64,000 bases of DNA from QHXQ01 sp045807745 (GCA_045807745.1 JBJMGT010000012.1:124001-188000), one strand, 5' to 3'; numbered from the stretch's first letter, positions 8,221 to 16,853 are shown. A program made the numbers and translations. Notes: generated by a model not told the origin, from the sequence alone.

Positions 8221-9351
8221 ATGAACATCGGCATCACGGTCTATCCGACTTATGGCGGCAGCGGTATCGTCGGCTCGGAGTTGGGCAAGGAGTTGGCGCA
8301 GCGCGGGCACATCGTCCACTTCATCGCCTCGGCCTTGCCGACGCGCCTGACCGAGTTGAACGAGCGCGTGCGCTTTCACGAGGTCGAGATGATGTCGTAT
8401 CCGCTCTTCGAGCACCAGCCCTACACGCTTGCGCTGGCGACGAAGATGGCCACTGTGGCCGAGAACGAAGGACTCGATCTCTTACACGTCCATTACGCCA
8501 TCCCGCACTCGATCAGCGCCATCCTCGCGCGCGAATCCTTAAAGCCGCAGCGTCGCCTGCCGGTCATCACCACGCTGCACGGCACGGACATCACACTTGT
8601 CGGCGCGGATCGTTCTTATCTGCCGATCACGCGCTACGGCATCGCGCAGTCGGACGGCGTGACCGCTATCTCTAACTATCTCAAACGCGCCACGACGGAG
8701 ACCTTCGGCATCAACAACGTGGAGGTCATTCCGAACTTCGTCTGCGCTTCAGATTATCGCCGCCGCACCGTACCTGAGTTGCGCCGCGAGCTTGCACCGA
8801 ATAGCGAGCCGCTGCTCGCGCACGTCTCGAATTTCCGGCCCGTCAAACGCCCGGTCGATTGCATAGAGATTCTGGCGAGCGTGCTTAAGCGCGGCGTCAA
8901 AGCGCGGCTCGTGATGGTCGGCGACGGCAGCGAGCGCGGGCGCGCGGAGCATCGCGCACGTTGTCTCGGCATCGCGAAGCAGTGCACGTTTGTCGGCAAG
9001 CAGCCGCGCATCGTCGATTACCTGTCGGCGGCGGACGTACTGTTGTTGCCGTCCGAGCAGGAGTCGTTTGGTCTCGCCGCGCTCGAAGCGATGGCGTGCG
9101 AAGTGCCGGTCGTGGCGTCGCGCGTGGGCGGCGTACCTGAAGTGGTGACGGATGGCGAGACGGGTTGTCTGAGCGAAGTCGGCGACGTGGAGAAGATGGC
9201 GACGGACGCTGCGCGCCTGCTCGCCGATGAAGAGTTGCGCCGTGAGATGGGGCGGCGCGCGCGTGAGTCGGCCGTCGCGCGCTACAGCACCGATCTCATC
9301 ATCCCGCGTTACATCGAATTCTATGAGCGCATCATTAACGCGCAGGCATAA
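8221..9351 (+). CDS. bshA: N-acetyl-alpha-D-glucosaminyl L-malate synthase BshA
   Basis: Family 4 glycosyltransferase catalysing the first step of bacillithiol synthesis, from UDP-GlcNAc and L-malate. The sequence follows BshA closely: MNIGITVYPTYGGSG at the N-terminus with the glycine-rich donor loop, LLHVHYAIPHS (residues about 94-104), TLHGTDITLVG, and the C-terminal donor site SEQESFGLAALEAMACEVPV with the catalytic E..FG..xLE pattern. The length of 376 matches the family. The ATG follows a heptamer hairpin with no Shine-Dalgarno, so translation may depend on leader structure. The other bsh genes are not in the window. A strong hairpin follows. Confidence 0.95.
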   Translation: MNIGITVYPTYGGSGIVGSELGKELAQRGHIVHFIASALPTRLTELNERVRFHEVEMMSYPLFEHQPYTLALATKMATVAENEGLDLLHVHYAIPHSISAILARESLKPQRRLPVITTLHGTDITLVGADRSYLPITRYGIAQSDGVTAISNYLKRATTETFGINNVEVIPNFVCASDYRRRTVPELRRELAPNSEPLLAHVSNFRPVKRPVDCIEILASVLKRGVKARLVMVGDGSERGRAEHRARCLGIAKQCTFVGKQPRIVDYLSAADVLLLPSEQESFGLAALEAMACEVPVVASRVGGVPEVVTDGETGCLSEVGDVEKMATDAARLLADEELRREMGRRARESAVARYSTDLIIPRYIEFYERIINAQA

Positions 9352-9373
9352 CGGCATCAGAGTCGTCAAAAGA

Positions 9374-9417
9374 CGACAACGCGGCGGCCACCTTGCGAGG
9401 TGGCCGCCGCGTTGTCG
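9374..9417. terminator. Bidirectional terminator between bshA and GNAT gene
   Basis: A 20-bp perfect stem (arms 9374-9393 and 9398-9417) with a TGCG tetraloop lies between two convergent genes. The T tract is weak on both sides, but stem strength and position support a shared terminator. Confidence 0.75.
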
Positions 9418-9437
9418 TTGGGGAGAGAGATAAGCGG

Positions 9438-10346
9438 TCAGTTGCTACGCGGGCCTAGAAAGATGGTGTCGTAGATACCTTCGCACTTGAAGCCGACTTT
9501 GCGATAGAGCGCGTGGGCTTCGCGGTTCTGCTCGTTGCTGAGCAGGCAGAGCGCGCGGACGCGTGTGAGCAATGTGCGAGCGAGTTGCGACAGGCAGCGT
9601 TGCCCGTAGCCTTGCGCGCGGGCAGCCGGCGCGACGTAAATGCCTTCGAGGTAGATCGCTTCGGACGTCTCGCCTTGCAGCTCGGCCTTGAACACCAGCC
9701 GGTCAGTTGCGACGAGCACCCACGTGCGGCCCTGCTCGATGCGCCGCGCGCAACGGCGACGGAAACCTTCGGGGTCGCGCGCAAGCGGATTGACGCCGCT
9801 CTCTGCGTGGGCCATCTCCGCCTGCACCGGCATGATCAGATCGAGGTCGGCCAGCGTGGCGGGGCGCAAGCCTTCGATTGGCTCTTGGATGGCGACCGGG
9901 TAGCGCAGCTCGAACAGCAGTTCGCGGCAGGCGAGACGACACTCTTGGCCCGCACCTGAATACTCGCGCCAGAACGACGCGACGTGCTCCTGCTCGCCCA
10001 TGATCATGTGCGTGTCTGCGCACTGTTGGGCGACGCGGGCGAAGGCCGCGAGCGAGCGTGCGGTGTGCGCCTCGATGAGCGTGGCGTGACCGATGAGGGC
10101 GACGCCTTCGAGTCGGCCTTGCTCGTCGCGACAGCCGTAGAACGTGCCGCGGTTGAGCGGGTTGACCAGTCCGTTGTCGCGAATCAGGCTGGCGAGGTTG
10201 ACCGTGTGCACGGGGCGCGCGGCGAGGAAGTCGAGCACCTCTTGAGTGTGCGCGGGCATGAGCGTCTGCGCGTTGATAGAACCAGTCAAGACTGGTGACC
10301 AGAGCATGGCGGCGGCGGCAGGGGGGGCTAATGCAGTCTGTGTCAT
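9438..10346 (-). CDS. GNAT-family N-acetyltransferase (two-part)
   Basis: Acetyl-CoA-dependent N-acetyltransferase of unknown substrate. Residues 1-140 form an atypical N-terminal GNAT-like half (LASLIRDNGLVNPLNRGTFY, then EGVALIGHATLIEA) resembling the DUF4081-type domain. Residues about 155-300 are a standard GNAT domain whose acetyl-CoA loop reads YVAPAARAQGYGQRCLSQLA, followed by LLSNEQNREAHALYRKVGFK. AAGGA lies about 10 nt upstream of the ATG. It is convergent with bshA, but nothing else ties it to bacillithiol. Confidence 0.85.
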   Translation of the reverse strand: MTQTALAPPAAAAMLWSPVLTGSINAQTLMPAHTQEVLDFLAARPVHTVNLASLIRDNGLVNPLNRGTFYGCRDEQGRLEGVALIGHATLIEAHTARSLAAFARVAQQCADTHMIMGEQEHVASFWREYSGAGQECRLACRELLFELRYPVAIQEPIEGLRPATLADLDLIMPVQAEMAHAESGVNPLARDPEGFRRRCARRIEQGRTWVLVATDRLVFKAELQGETSEAIYLEGIYVAPAARAQGYGQRCLSQLARTLLTRVRALCLLSNEQNREAHALYRKVGFKCEGIYDTIFLGPRSN

Positions 10347-10423
10347 GATGCGAGAGTCCTTATCTTCTATGGAGCGATTGAAGTTTTGTGCTTAATTGCG
10401 ACACGGGGCTACTGACTGCTGCG

Positions 10424-13042
10424 TCAGTAGTCGAGGCAATCAACTCCTGTGTCTATCGCTAGCTCCATAGTGGGGGTGTCGTCACCGTTAGCCAGGGCAG
10501 ACTGCGCCTGTAGGTAAGCGTCACCTAGCAGGACGCCGTCGCCCAGCAGGACACCATCACCGAGCAGGACGCCATCACCGAGCAGGACGCCATCACCGAG
10601 CAGGACGCCATCACCGAGCAACACGCCCGCACTAATTAGGACTGTGCCGTCGCCGAGCAGGACGCCATTGCTGGTCACGATGTTATCGCCGAGCAGCACG
10701 CCGCTAGAGAGCATCGTCATGTCGCCGAGCAGGACGCCGTCGCCGAGCAACACGCCATCGCCGAGCAGCACGCCCAAGCCATAAATCTTCTGGTACTTGC
10801 TGATGAGCGCTGTGCCTTTGGCGTAATTGTTGTTGAGAATGATCCCCTGTGCCCAGGTGAATGTGTATCCGGCGATGGCCGTCTGGGGCGTCGGCAGGGT
10901 GGCCGAACTCAATAGCGAGCCACCCAGCAGCGGTAGCGCCGGCAGGTCAGTGCGGACGAGCTTCGCCAGCCGCACCGCGCCCTCGACGTTCAACTCGCCC
11001 GCGCCCTGCTCGAACATGTTGAAGCCTGCGAGCGGCTGGGCGGTGTACATCAAAATCGCCTTGACCATGTTGGGCGTCAGCTTCGGATTGGCTTGCAGCA
11101 AGAGGGCTGCTGCGCCCGCCGTGACCGGGGTCGCCATCGAGGTGCCGCTCATGTACATCATCCTGCGGTTGTCTTGCTCGCTGACGCCAGCATCCAGCGC
11201 CGGATTTTGTGTCACGAGCAGATTGTCGTCGGCTTCGGCATAAATCAGCTTGTTGCCGGGCGCGACGAGGTCGGGCTTGATCAAGTTGTCGTAATGCTTG
11301 ACCCCGTTCGCATCCGTCCAGTAGCTGCGCGTCGGCCCACGCGAGCTATAGGTGGCGACGGTGTCGTCGTTACGCGCGTTCGTGCCGAAGGTGTTGGCCG
11401 CGCCGACCGTGATGGCCGACGGTTCGTTGCCGGGCGAGTGGATATGCCCGTAGAGTTTATTGCCGCTGCTATCCTTGCCATTATTGCCCGCCGCAGCCGC
11501 CACGACGATCCCGGCGTTAACCATCTGGCGCACAGCTTGGCACAACGGATCATTGCGGTACGAATCAACCGCCAACATGCCGAGGCTGATGTTAGCGACG
11601 CGGATGTTGTAGGTGGTGCGATTCGCCAGCACCCAGTTGATAGCGTTTAAGAGGCTGGAAGCTGAGCCGGTGCCTTGGGCGTTCAGCACGCGCAGGTTGA
11701 TGATCTTGGCCTCCGGCGCGATGCCGATATAATTCGCGTTCGCGATGCGGCCGTTACCGGCGGCGGTCGAAGCGACGTGTGTACCATGCCCGTAAGGATC
11801 GTCGATCCGGTTCTCGCCGGTGAAATCTTTACTGAAAGCGACGCGCGAGTTGCCGTTATTACCCAGAAACGCCTTATGCGTGGTATCCATGCCGGAATCG
11901 AGGATGGCGATCCCGACCCCTGCGCCGTCGAGCGTATAAGCGGTCGTGCCACCCAGCAGCGAAGTGGTCGTCTGATGCCGCACAGCATCTGTGCCCGTCG
12001 TGGCTGTGACGTGCCCGAACGCACGCACTTCATTGTCGAGCGAGACGTAGCGCACGGTGTGCGCCGCGCCTAACTTCTCGATGGCGGCGACCGGCAGCGC
12101 GACTTCGATCATGCCGAGGTTGCTCAGCCGCTGCTCGATGCGCGCGCCGCTCTGCCGTAGCACGGCGGCGAGTTCGGCATCGCGCAAATCCTTCGCTTGC
12201 AAGATGACTTTGACGCGCGCATCGGCCGAGCCGGCGTTGCGCGCCAGTTCCTGCAACGCGGGCGAGACTTTTTCGCCTGCGCCCGCCGCATCATCCGTCC
12301 CGTTGTCATCGTCCGCCGCATCGTCATCGGCCGCGTTGTCGTCAGCCGTGCGCTCGCCCACGCGTACGGCGCGGAATAAATCAGCGAGCGCCGCGGTGTG
12401 CGCGATGTTGTCCGCGAAGGCGTCGGGCGTGGTCGCGCCGAGGATACGCAAGTCCCCGCGCCGTAATGCGTCCGCGATGGCCGCAGCGACGGGCTGGCCG
12501 TGCGCTGCGTTCGGGCCGACGAGGGCTGACAGATCGGCGACGAAGAGGATGACGCGCCCGCGCGCGGCCGCCACGTCGTGCAGAACGGAGCGGACGCGGG
12601 TCGTGAACTCGTCAGCGCTCTGTGCACCCGCCAGCAACGCGCTGAGGTCGAGACTATAGACTTGTTTGTCATTGAGCGTGGCGGGCGCGCGCCCGGCCGC
12701 GATCGCTTGCGCGACGCTGGCGATGATGGTCGTCTGCCCCGCACCCGTCTCGTCGAGCAGCACGGGGTTGGCCGCGGTCTCGGCGAGCACACGAAGCGTG
12801 CGGCGCACTTCCGGCGCGAAGCCGGCTTGCGCGACCAACTCGCCGCGCTTAGCTTGCGCCGTCAGATTGTGGGCGTAACGCGTGAGCGCAGGAGTTGCTG
12901 GTTGCGCGGCGACAGGCTTGGGTTTGTTTTGCCGGCCTTGCGCGTTAGCATTATCCATTATCAGAATGCCGGTGCTGATCGAGGCGACCAGCGACAAACT
13001 GCTTAGCCACGAGAACGTTTGTGTAAGTCGTTTGCTGAACAT
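10424..13042 (-). CDS. Secreted S8 subtilisin-like protease with degenerate ClpB-type AAA+ domain and GVLLGD repeats
   Basis: An extracellular serine protease. Numbering here is from an upstream in-frame start at 13126; the ATG at 13042 (residue 29) has GGAAG 13 nt before it and opens a signal peptide ending at NANA-Q. Residues about 84-257 align along their length with nucleotide-binding domain 1 of ClpA/ClpB. Walker A is altered to DETGAGQT (Lys lost), Walker B to LFVADL (Asp-Glu lost), sensor-1 GATT is kept, and the arginine-finger region is lost. An Asp-rich linker (260-280) and a propeptide-like region (287-370) follow. The peptidase domain has Asp410 (AILDSGMD), His447 (YGHGTHVAS) and Ser663 (SGTSMATP). 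Residues 785-869 hold eleven GVLLGD hexapeptides. The ATPase part cannot hydrolyse ATP on these motifs, which fits an extracytoplasmic location; its role is unknown. Confidence 0.92.
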   Translation of the reverse strand: MFSKRLTQTFSWLSSLSLVASISTGILIMDNANAQGRQNKPKPVAAQPATPALTRYAHNLTAQAKRGELVAQAGFAPEVRRTLRVLAETAANPVLLDETGAGQTTIIASVAQAIAAGRAPATLNDKQVYSLDLSALLAGAQSADEFTTRVRSVLHDVAAARGRVILFVADLSALVGPNAAHGQPVAAAIADALRRGDLRILGATTPDAFADNIAHTAALADLFRAVRVGERTADDNAADDDAADDDNGTDDAAGAGEKVSPALQELARNAGSADARVKVILQAKDLRDAELAAVLRQSGARIEQRLSNLGMIEVALPVAAIEKLGAAHTVRYVSLDNEVRAFGHVTATTGTDAVRHQTTTSLLGGTTAYTLDGAGVGIAILDSGMDTTHKAFLGNNGNSRVAFSKDFTGENRIDDPYGHGTHVASTAAGNGRIANANYIGIAPEAKIINLRVLNAQGTGSASSLLNAINWVLANRTTYNIRVANISLGMLAVDSYRNDPLCQAVRQMVNAGIVVAAAAGNNGKDSSGNKLYGHIHSPGNEPSAITVGAANTFGTNARNDDTVATYSSRGPTRSYWTDANGVKHYDNLIKPDLVAPGNKLIYAEADDNLLVTQNPALDAGVSEQDNRRMMYMSGTSMATPVTAGAAALLLQANPKLTPNMVKAILMYTAQPLAGFNMFEQGAGELNVEGAVRLAKLVRTDLPALPLLGGSLLSSATLPTPQTAIAGYTFTWAQGIILNNNYAKGTALISKYQKIYGLGVLLGDGVLLGDGVLLGDMTMLSSGVLLGDNIVTSNGVLLGDGTVLISAGVLLGDGVLLGDGVLLGDGVLLGDGVLLGDGVLLGDAYLQAQSALANGDDTPTMELAIDTGVDCLDY
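10520..10774 (-). repeat. 18-bp coding repeat (GVLLGD hexapeptide array)
   Basis: Eleven copies of an 18-bp unit encode GVLLGD at the C-terminus of the subtilase. Three are contiguous at the 10774 end, two are separated by 6-7-residue spacers, and six are contiguous at 10520-10627. Near-identity of the DNA units suggests expansion by slippage or recombination. The hexapeptide period with Leu-Leu and a Gly-Asp turn would suit a beta-solenoid. Confidence 0.9.
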
Positions 13043-13200
13043 ATAGTTTGTTATCTTCCGACGGGGCCAAATTGAATTAGCGGCGCGACCACAAAGACGG
13101 TCAGCCGCCCCGACTTCTCTAGACAAGCGTCGTGCCGCACGGGATTTGTTAATATTTCACCGAAAATTGGGCGATTTCGCCCTTGGCCGGCTAAACGGGG

Positions 13201-13246
13201 CGTTCAAGTTGAGGTGCTGACTGACCGACCTCGCTCAACTTGAACG
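13201..13246. promoter_or_regulatory. Inverted repeat between divergent subtilase and nth
   Basis: A 13-bp perfect inverted repeat (CGTTCAAGTTGAG / CTCAACTTGAACG) with a 20-nt spacer lies 18 nt upstream of the nth start and about 160 nt upstream of the subtilase start. It could be a regulator site or a hairpin in the nth leader. A smaller GGGCGA/TCGCCC hairpin lies near 13167-13182. Confidence 0.4.
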
Positions 13247-13264
13247 GCAGAAGACGAGCACTTT

Positions 13265-13972
13265 ATGAGCGCCACTGCAACGCGAGAACAGTCTTGCGCA
13301 CAGACGACTGACGCGGACGAGAAGCCGCTCAAGTACATCATCCAGAATCTGGAGCGCGCCTACGGTGTGCCAGAGAACAAGCGCACATCCGATCCGCTCG
13401 ACATGCTGATCGGCATCATCCTCTCGCAGGCGACGAGCGACGTAAACAGCCATCGCACCTTCGCCGCGCTCAAGCGCCGCTTTCCAACTTGGGCCGCAGC
13501 CTTGCGCGCCCGCGAGTCCACTATCGCGGCGACGATCAAAGCGGGCGGGCTGGCGAATCAGAAAGCCAAGGTGATCAAAAATCTGTTGCGCCGGATCAAG
13601 GCGCAACACGGCACGCTCGATCTATCATTCCTGCACGACCTGTCGGCTGCTGAGGCGGTCGCTTATCTCGCACAGTTCCGCGGCCTCGGCCCGAAGACCG
13701 TCGCCTGTACGCTCCTGTTCGCCTGTCGCAAAGATGTCTTCCCGCTCGACACGCACATCTTCCGCGTCCTGCGGCGCGTCGGGCTGATCCCTGAGAAGTG
13801 TTCAGACAGACGCGCGCACGAGATCATGGACGCACGCGTGCCGCCGGGGAAGTTCTATTCCTTCCACGTCAATCTCGTCCGGCACGGACGCAAACTCTGC
13901 CGCCCGCGCGAGCCGCTGTGCACGCGCTGTCCCATCGTCGAATACTGCGACTACGGGCAGACGCAAGTCTGA
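13265..13972 (+). CDS. nth: Endonuclease III (HhH-GPD DNA glycosylase/AP lyase)
   Basis: Base-excision repair enzyme that removes oxidised pyrimidines and cleaves the abasic site. The helix-hairpin-helix reads FRGLGPKTVACTLL with the catalytic Lys, and the catalytic Asp is in FPLDTHIFRV. The [4Fe-4S] loop near the C-terminus has the exact C-x6-C-x2-C-x5-C spacing (CRPREPLCTRCPIVEYC). At 235 residues it has about 20 extra N-terminal residues compared with E. coli Nth. The LSQATSD segment replaces the usual LSAQ(A/T)TD. It is transcribed divergently from the subtilase and followed by the zinc-ribbon gene on the same strand. Confidence 0.92.
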   Translation: MSATATREQSCAQTTDADEKPLKYIIQNLERAYGVPENKRTSDPLDMLIGIILSQATSDVNSHRTFAALKRRFPTWAAALRARESTIAATIKAGGLANQKAKVIKNLLRRIKAQHGTLDLSFLHDLSAAEAVAYLAQFRGLGPKTVACTLLFACRKDVFPLDTHIFRVLRRVGLIPEKCSDRRAHEIMDARVPPGKFYSFHVNLVRHGRKLCRPREPLCTRCPIVEYCDYGQTQV

Positions 13973-14047
13973 GCGCGGCGCGAAGGTGCGCGTTAGTGAT
14001 AGAATCCGCGGCCGTTTAGGAACGAAGAGATCGGAGGCCCTTAAGAG

Positions 14048-14977
14048 ATGCAATGCCAGAACTGCGGTCATGACCTGCCACCCGGCGTGAGGTTCTGTAC
14101 GAAGTGCGGCGCGTTAGTCGCCCAACCGTCGCCCGTCGTGCGCCCCCAGCCACAAGGCTCGTTTGGCAATGCGCCACGCGGGTCGTTCGGTGGCAGCAGC
14201 ATGGGCCAGCCGCAACGTAAATCCGGCTGCGGCAAGATATTGCTGATCTTGGCCCTCGTCGGCGTCGTGGGCTTGGCGGGCATCGGCGTCGCCATCTATT
14301 ACGGCTATAGGTCGCTCGAAGCGAAGCTCAAGACTTCGGAGGCTTATACGATAGCGATCGCGGCGTTGAAGTCCGACCCGGAGGTCGCGGACAAACTGGG
14401 CACGATCAAGGAGACGGGTTTCCCGCTCGGTGACTTTCATGAGAACGCCGACGGCTCTGGGGCGGCCGCCTACAAGATGTCCGTGGTCGGCACGAAGTCC
14501 ACAGCCGATTACACCGTCGTGATGATGCGGCGGCAGCGCAAGTGGCAACTGGTGACGGGCAAGGTCACGCTACCCGGTGGCGCTGTCATCAACATCAAAT
14601 CGTCAGACGATGTGCTCGGCGACAACCCGGAGGTGAACGACAATACAGACGTGCCGCCACCACCACCGCCCGTGCTTGGCAAAGGCCCGCAAGGCACGGT
14701 CGTCTCCGGCGGCGTGCTGAACGGTAAGGCGCTCAGCAAACCCGAACCTGCGTACCCGCCCATCGCCAAAGCGGCCCGCGCGTCGGGCACAGTCGTCGTG
14801 CAGATCACCGTGGACGAGACGGGCAAGGTCATCGCGGCCAACCCTGTCTCAGGGCATCCATTGTTGCAACAGCCGGCGGTCGCGGCCGCACGGCAGGCGC
14901 GCTTCACGCCGATGCTGCTCGCGGGTCGTCCCGTGAAAGTCACTGGCATACTCACGTACAACTTCGCCGCGCAGTGA
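14048..14977 (+). CDS. Zinc-ribbon / transmembrane / Coa1-like / TonB C-terminal fusion protein
   Basis: A 309-residue membrane protein with an unusual domain order. Residues 3-21 are a zinc ribbon (CQNCG then CTKCG). After a Pro/Gly linker, residues about 60-82 are one transmembrane helix (ILLILALVGVVGLAGIGVAI). Residues about 95-190 resemble the Coa1 cytochrome-oxidase-assembly fold (ALKSDPEVADKLG, then a GSGAAAYKMSVVG strand). A Pro-rich linker leads to residues about 225-309, a TonB C-terminal domain (YPPIAKAARASGTVVVQITV, ending ILTYNF). The ribbon would be cytoplasmic and the TonB part periplasmic. GGAGG precedes the ATG by 10 nt. Function unknown; energy transduction to the outer membrane would need ExbB/ExbD, which are absent here. 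Confidence 0.8.
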   Translation: MQCQNCGHDLPPGVRFCTKCGALVAQPSPVVRPQPQGSFGNAPRGSFGGSSMGQPQRKSGCGKILLILALVGVVGLAGIGVAIYYGYRSLEAKLKTSEAYTIAIAALKSDPEVADKLGTIKETGFPLGDFHENADGSGAAAYKMSVVGTKSTADYTVVMMRRQRKWQLVTGKVTLPGGAVINIKSSDDVLGDNPEVNDNTDVPPPPPPVLGKGPQGTVVSGGVLNGKALSKPEPAYPPIAKAARASGTVVVQITVDETGKVIAANPVSGHPLLQQPAVAAARQARFTPMLLAGRPVKVTGILTYNFAAQ

Positions 14978-15015
14978 CGCCGGCTGCTCAGTCTTGATTT
15001 TCTTGGCCGGCGTTT

Positions 15016-15489
15016 ATGTCTTACCTGATCGATGGCAACAACGTGATGGGGCAGCGCGTCGGCTGGCACAGGGACAAGCGGGGCGCGCGGCGTAGGCTTC
15101 TGGATGAGTTGGCGCAGTTCGCAGTCGGCAGACGCGTGCGTGTGACGGTTGTGTTTGACGGCGCGCCCGACGAATTCTTTCCCGACGGCGCAAGCTATCG
15201 CGGCGTGCGCGTCCATTATGCGGCGCGCGGCTCGAATGCAGACGAGCGCATCAAGGCTTTAGTCGAGGCCACGCGCGAACGCCGCACGCTCCGCGTCGTA
15301 ACTTCGGATCGCGCCCTCGCCGCCTACGTCCGGCAGTGCGGCGTCGAAGTGCTCTCAGCCGGCACGTTCCGCCAACTCATGACGGACACTGCAAGGGCCG
15401 CAGCGCCGCCCGCCGAGAAGCAGGAGATCGAAGCTGACGAGACACACTGGCTGCGCTACTTCGGCGTCGCAGCGGAGGATGATGAATAA
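15016..15489 (+). CDS. NYN-domain (YacP/Rae1-like) RNase
   Basis: A PIN/NYN-fold nuclease. The acidic active-site motifs are present: LIDGNNVMG at the N-terminus, VTVVFDGAPD in the middle, and NADERIKALVEA and RVVTSDRALA later. The order and length (157 residues) fit the YacP family, whose Bacillus member Rae1 cleaves mRNA on the ribosome. It lies 38 nt after the TonB fusion gene, so cotranscription is possible. No strong Shine-Dalgarno is visible. Confidence 0.85.
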   Translation: MSYLIDGNNVMGQRVGWHRDKRGARRRLLDELAQFAVGRRVRVTVVFDGAPDEFFPDGASYRGVRVHYAARGSNADERIKALVEATRERRTLRVVTSDRALAAYVRQCGVEVLSAGTFRQLMTDTARAAAPPAEKQEIEADETHWLRYFGVAAEDDE

Positions 15490-15501
15490 GCGCGGGCTTG
15501 C

Positions 15502-16395
15502 TTAAAAGTTCCACGCCAGCGTTAGCCCGTAAGCGCGGGCCATGCGGTTGTAGTGTGGCGTGACGAACGGTATGCGCCGTGAGCGGCCAACATCTTCAGG
15601 TGGCGTACTGCTGCCCGCGTCTAAAGTCGGATCGTGGTGCGCGCGATAGACGTAGCGCCCGATGCCGTAGCCGATGGCGCTGCCGACCAATGTATCCGAG
15701 AGAAAGTGATTACGCCCGGTGAAACGCGCGATGCTCACCGCCGTCGCGAGTCCGTATGCGCCGATCTGCACTGCGCGGCGCTTCCCATACTCGTGCGCGA
15801 TAACGGTCGCCAAAGCCCACGCGCTCGTCGCATGCCCCGAAGGGAATGAATGCCCGCCGTCGAAGAACTCACCTTGACTGTCGTCGTGACCGGGACGCGG
15901 GCGCTGGGTTGCGCTCTTGAGCACGGCATAGACGATGCCGCTATTAATCAGCGCCTCGCCGCCCAACAGACCCGTTTCGCGCGCGCGCTGATTGCCGGTC
16001 GCCCGCCCGGCTAAATAGAAGGCGGTCGCGACGCCAGCGGTAGCATAGAGATTACCGGCATAGCTGATGTCGCGGCTGATGGACAGACGACGGCGATTAT
16101 TGCCGAACTCATCCGTCTCCTGATCTGTGGCGAGCAGCGCAACGGTCGAGAGTCCGAGCGGCGCGAGCCGACGCGCATCTTGGCGGCGCAAACGGAACGG
16201 CGCAGTCCAGATCGCCCGTTGATCGTGGAAGATATTTTTGATGAATTGCCGTTCCAGCGACGGCGTGGACGTCGGGCCGGGCGGCGCACTCGCGGGTTGG
16301 CTTTGCGCCAACGCGCAGACGACTGTGAGTTGGCTGGCGGCGAGCAGCAGTAAGCCGCGCCATATCCTATGGGTAATCGGAAACTTTGGAGACAT
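15502..16395 (-). CDS. PAP2-family phosphatase (secreted or membrane-attached)
   Basis: An acid phosphatase of the type 2 phosphatidic acid phosphatase superfamily, probably dephosphorylating a lipid pyrophosphate or similar substrate at the periplasmic face. All three signature motifs are present: KSATQRPRP (K-x6-RP), FPSGHATSA (PSGH) and ARFTGRNHFLSD (R-x5-H-x3-D). A signal peptide (RGLLLLAASQLTVVCALAQS) precedes about 100 residues of unassigned sequence. GGAG lies 8 nt upstream of the ATG. It is convergent with the NYN gene. Confidence 0.9.
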   Translation of the reverse strand: MSPKFPITHRIWRGLLLLAASQLTVVCALAQSQPASAPPGPTSTPSLERQFIKNIFHDQRAIWTAPFRLRRQDARRLAPLGLSTVALLATDQETDEFGNNRRRLSISRDISYAGNLYATAGVATAFYLAGRATGNQRARETGLLGGEALINSGIVYAVLKSATQRPRPGHDDSQGEFFDGGHSFPSGHATSAWALATVIAHEYGKRRAVQIGAYGLATAVSIARFTGRNHFLSDTLVGSAIGYGIGRYVYRAHHDPTLDAGSSTPPEDVGRSRRIPFVTPHYNRMARAYGLTLAWNF

Positions 16396-16502
16396 AACGC
16401 TTACTCCTCGATTAATTCAACCATGTGGCCAATGCTGAATGCGGGAACCGCCGTGCGCGTCGGCTGGCGACGGAGATTATCGGGTGCGAACGGTGCGCGC
16501 AC

Positions 16503-16790
16503 TTATAGCCCTGCGACAACGATCATCTTGGTTTGGGCGCATGCTTGCCGCAAGGCTTTCGCCCGTTCATATTCTGTTGAGGCCCACCACGCCTTGGCCT
16601 GCGCTACAGAAGGGAATTCGAGGATCACGATGCGCTTTGGCGACCAATCGCCTTCGAGCGTCTCCACCTCGCCGCCGCGCACCAAATAACGGCCCTCGTA
16701 GGCCGCGATGGCCGACGGCGCAAGCTGTTTGTACGTTTCGTATCGCTCTGTGTCCAACACCTCAAGCTCAACTATCACATAAGCCGACAT
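16503..16790 (-). CDS. DUF1330 family protein
   Basis: A 95-residue single-domain protein of the ferredoxin-like DUF1330 family. The N-terminal MSAYVIVELEVLDTERYETY, the GGEVETLEGDWSPKRIVILE core and the FPSVAQAKAWWASTEYE segment fit it well. The biochemical role of the family is not established. It lies on the same strand as the MOSC gene upstream and the phosphatase downstream, about 60 and 107 nt away respectively. Confidence 0.85.
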   Translation of the reverse strand: MSAYVIVELEVLDTERYETYKQLAPSAIAAYEGRYLVRGGEVETLEGDWSPKRIVILEFPSVAQAKAWWASTEYERAKALRQACAQTKMIVVAGL

Positions 16791-16853
16791 GATGTGCGCC
16801 CTGATCCTTTCTCTGTTTCTGCGCCGATGTGCAGACTTAAGTTCTGCACGGGC

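Noticed and set aside
10520..10774. Possible CRISPR array from regularly repeated 18-bp units
   Set aside because: The repeats are in frame, encode GVLLGD and have no unique spacers.
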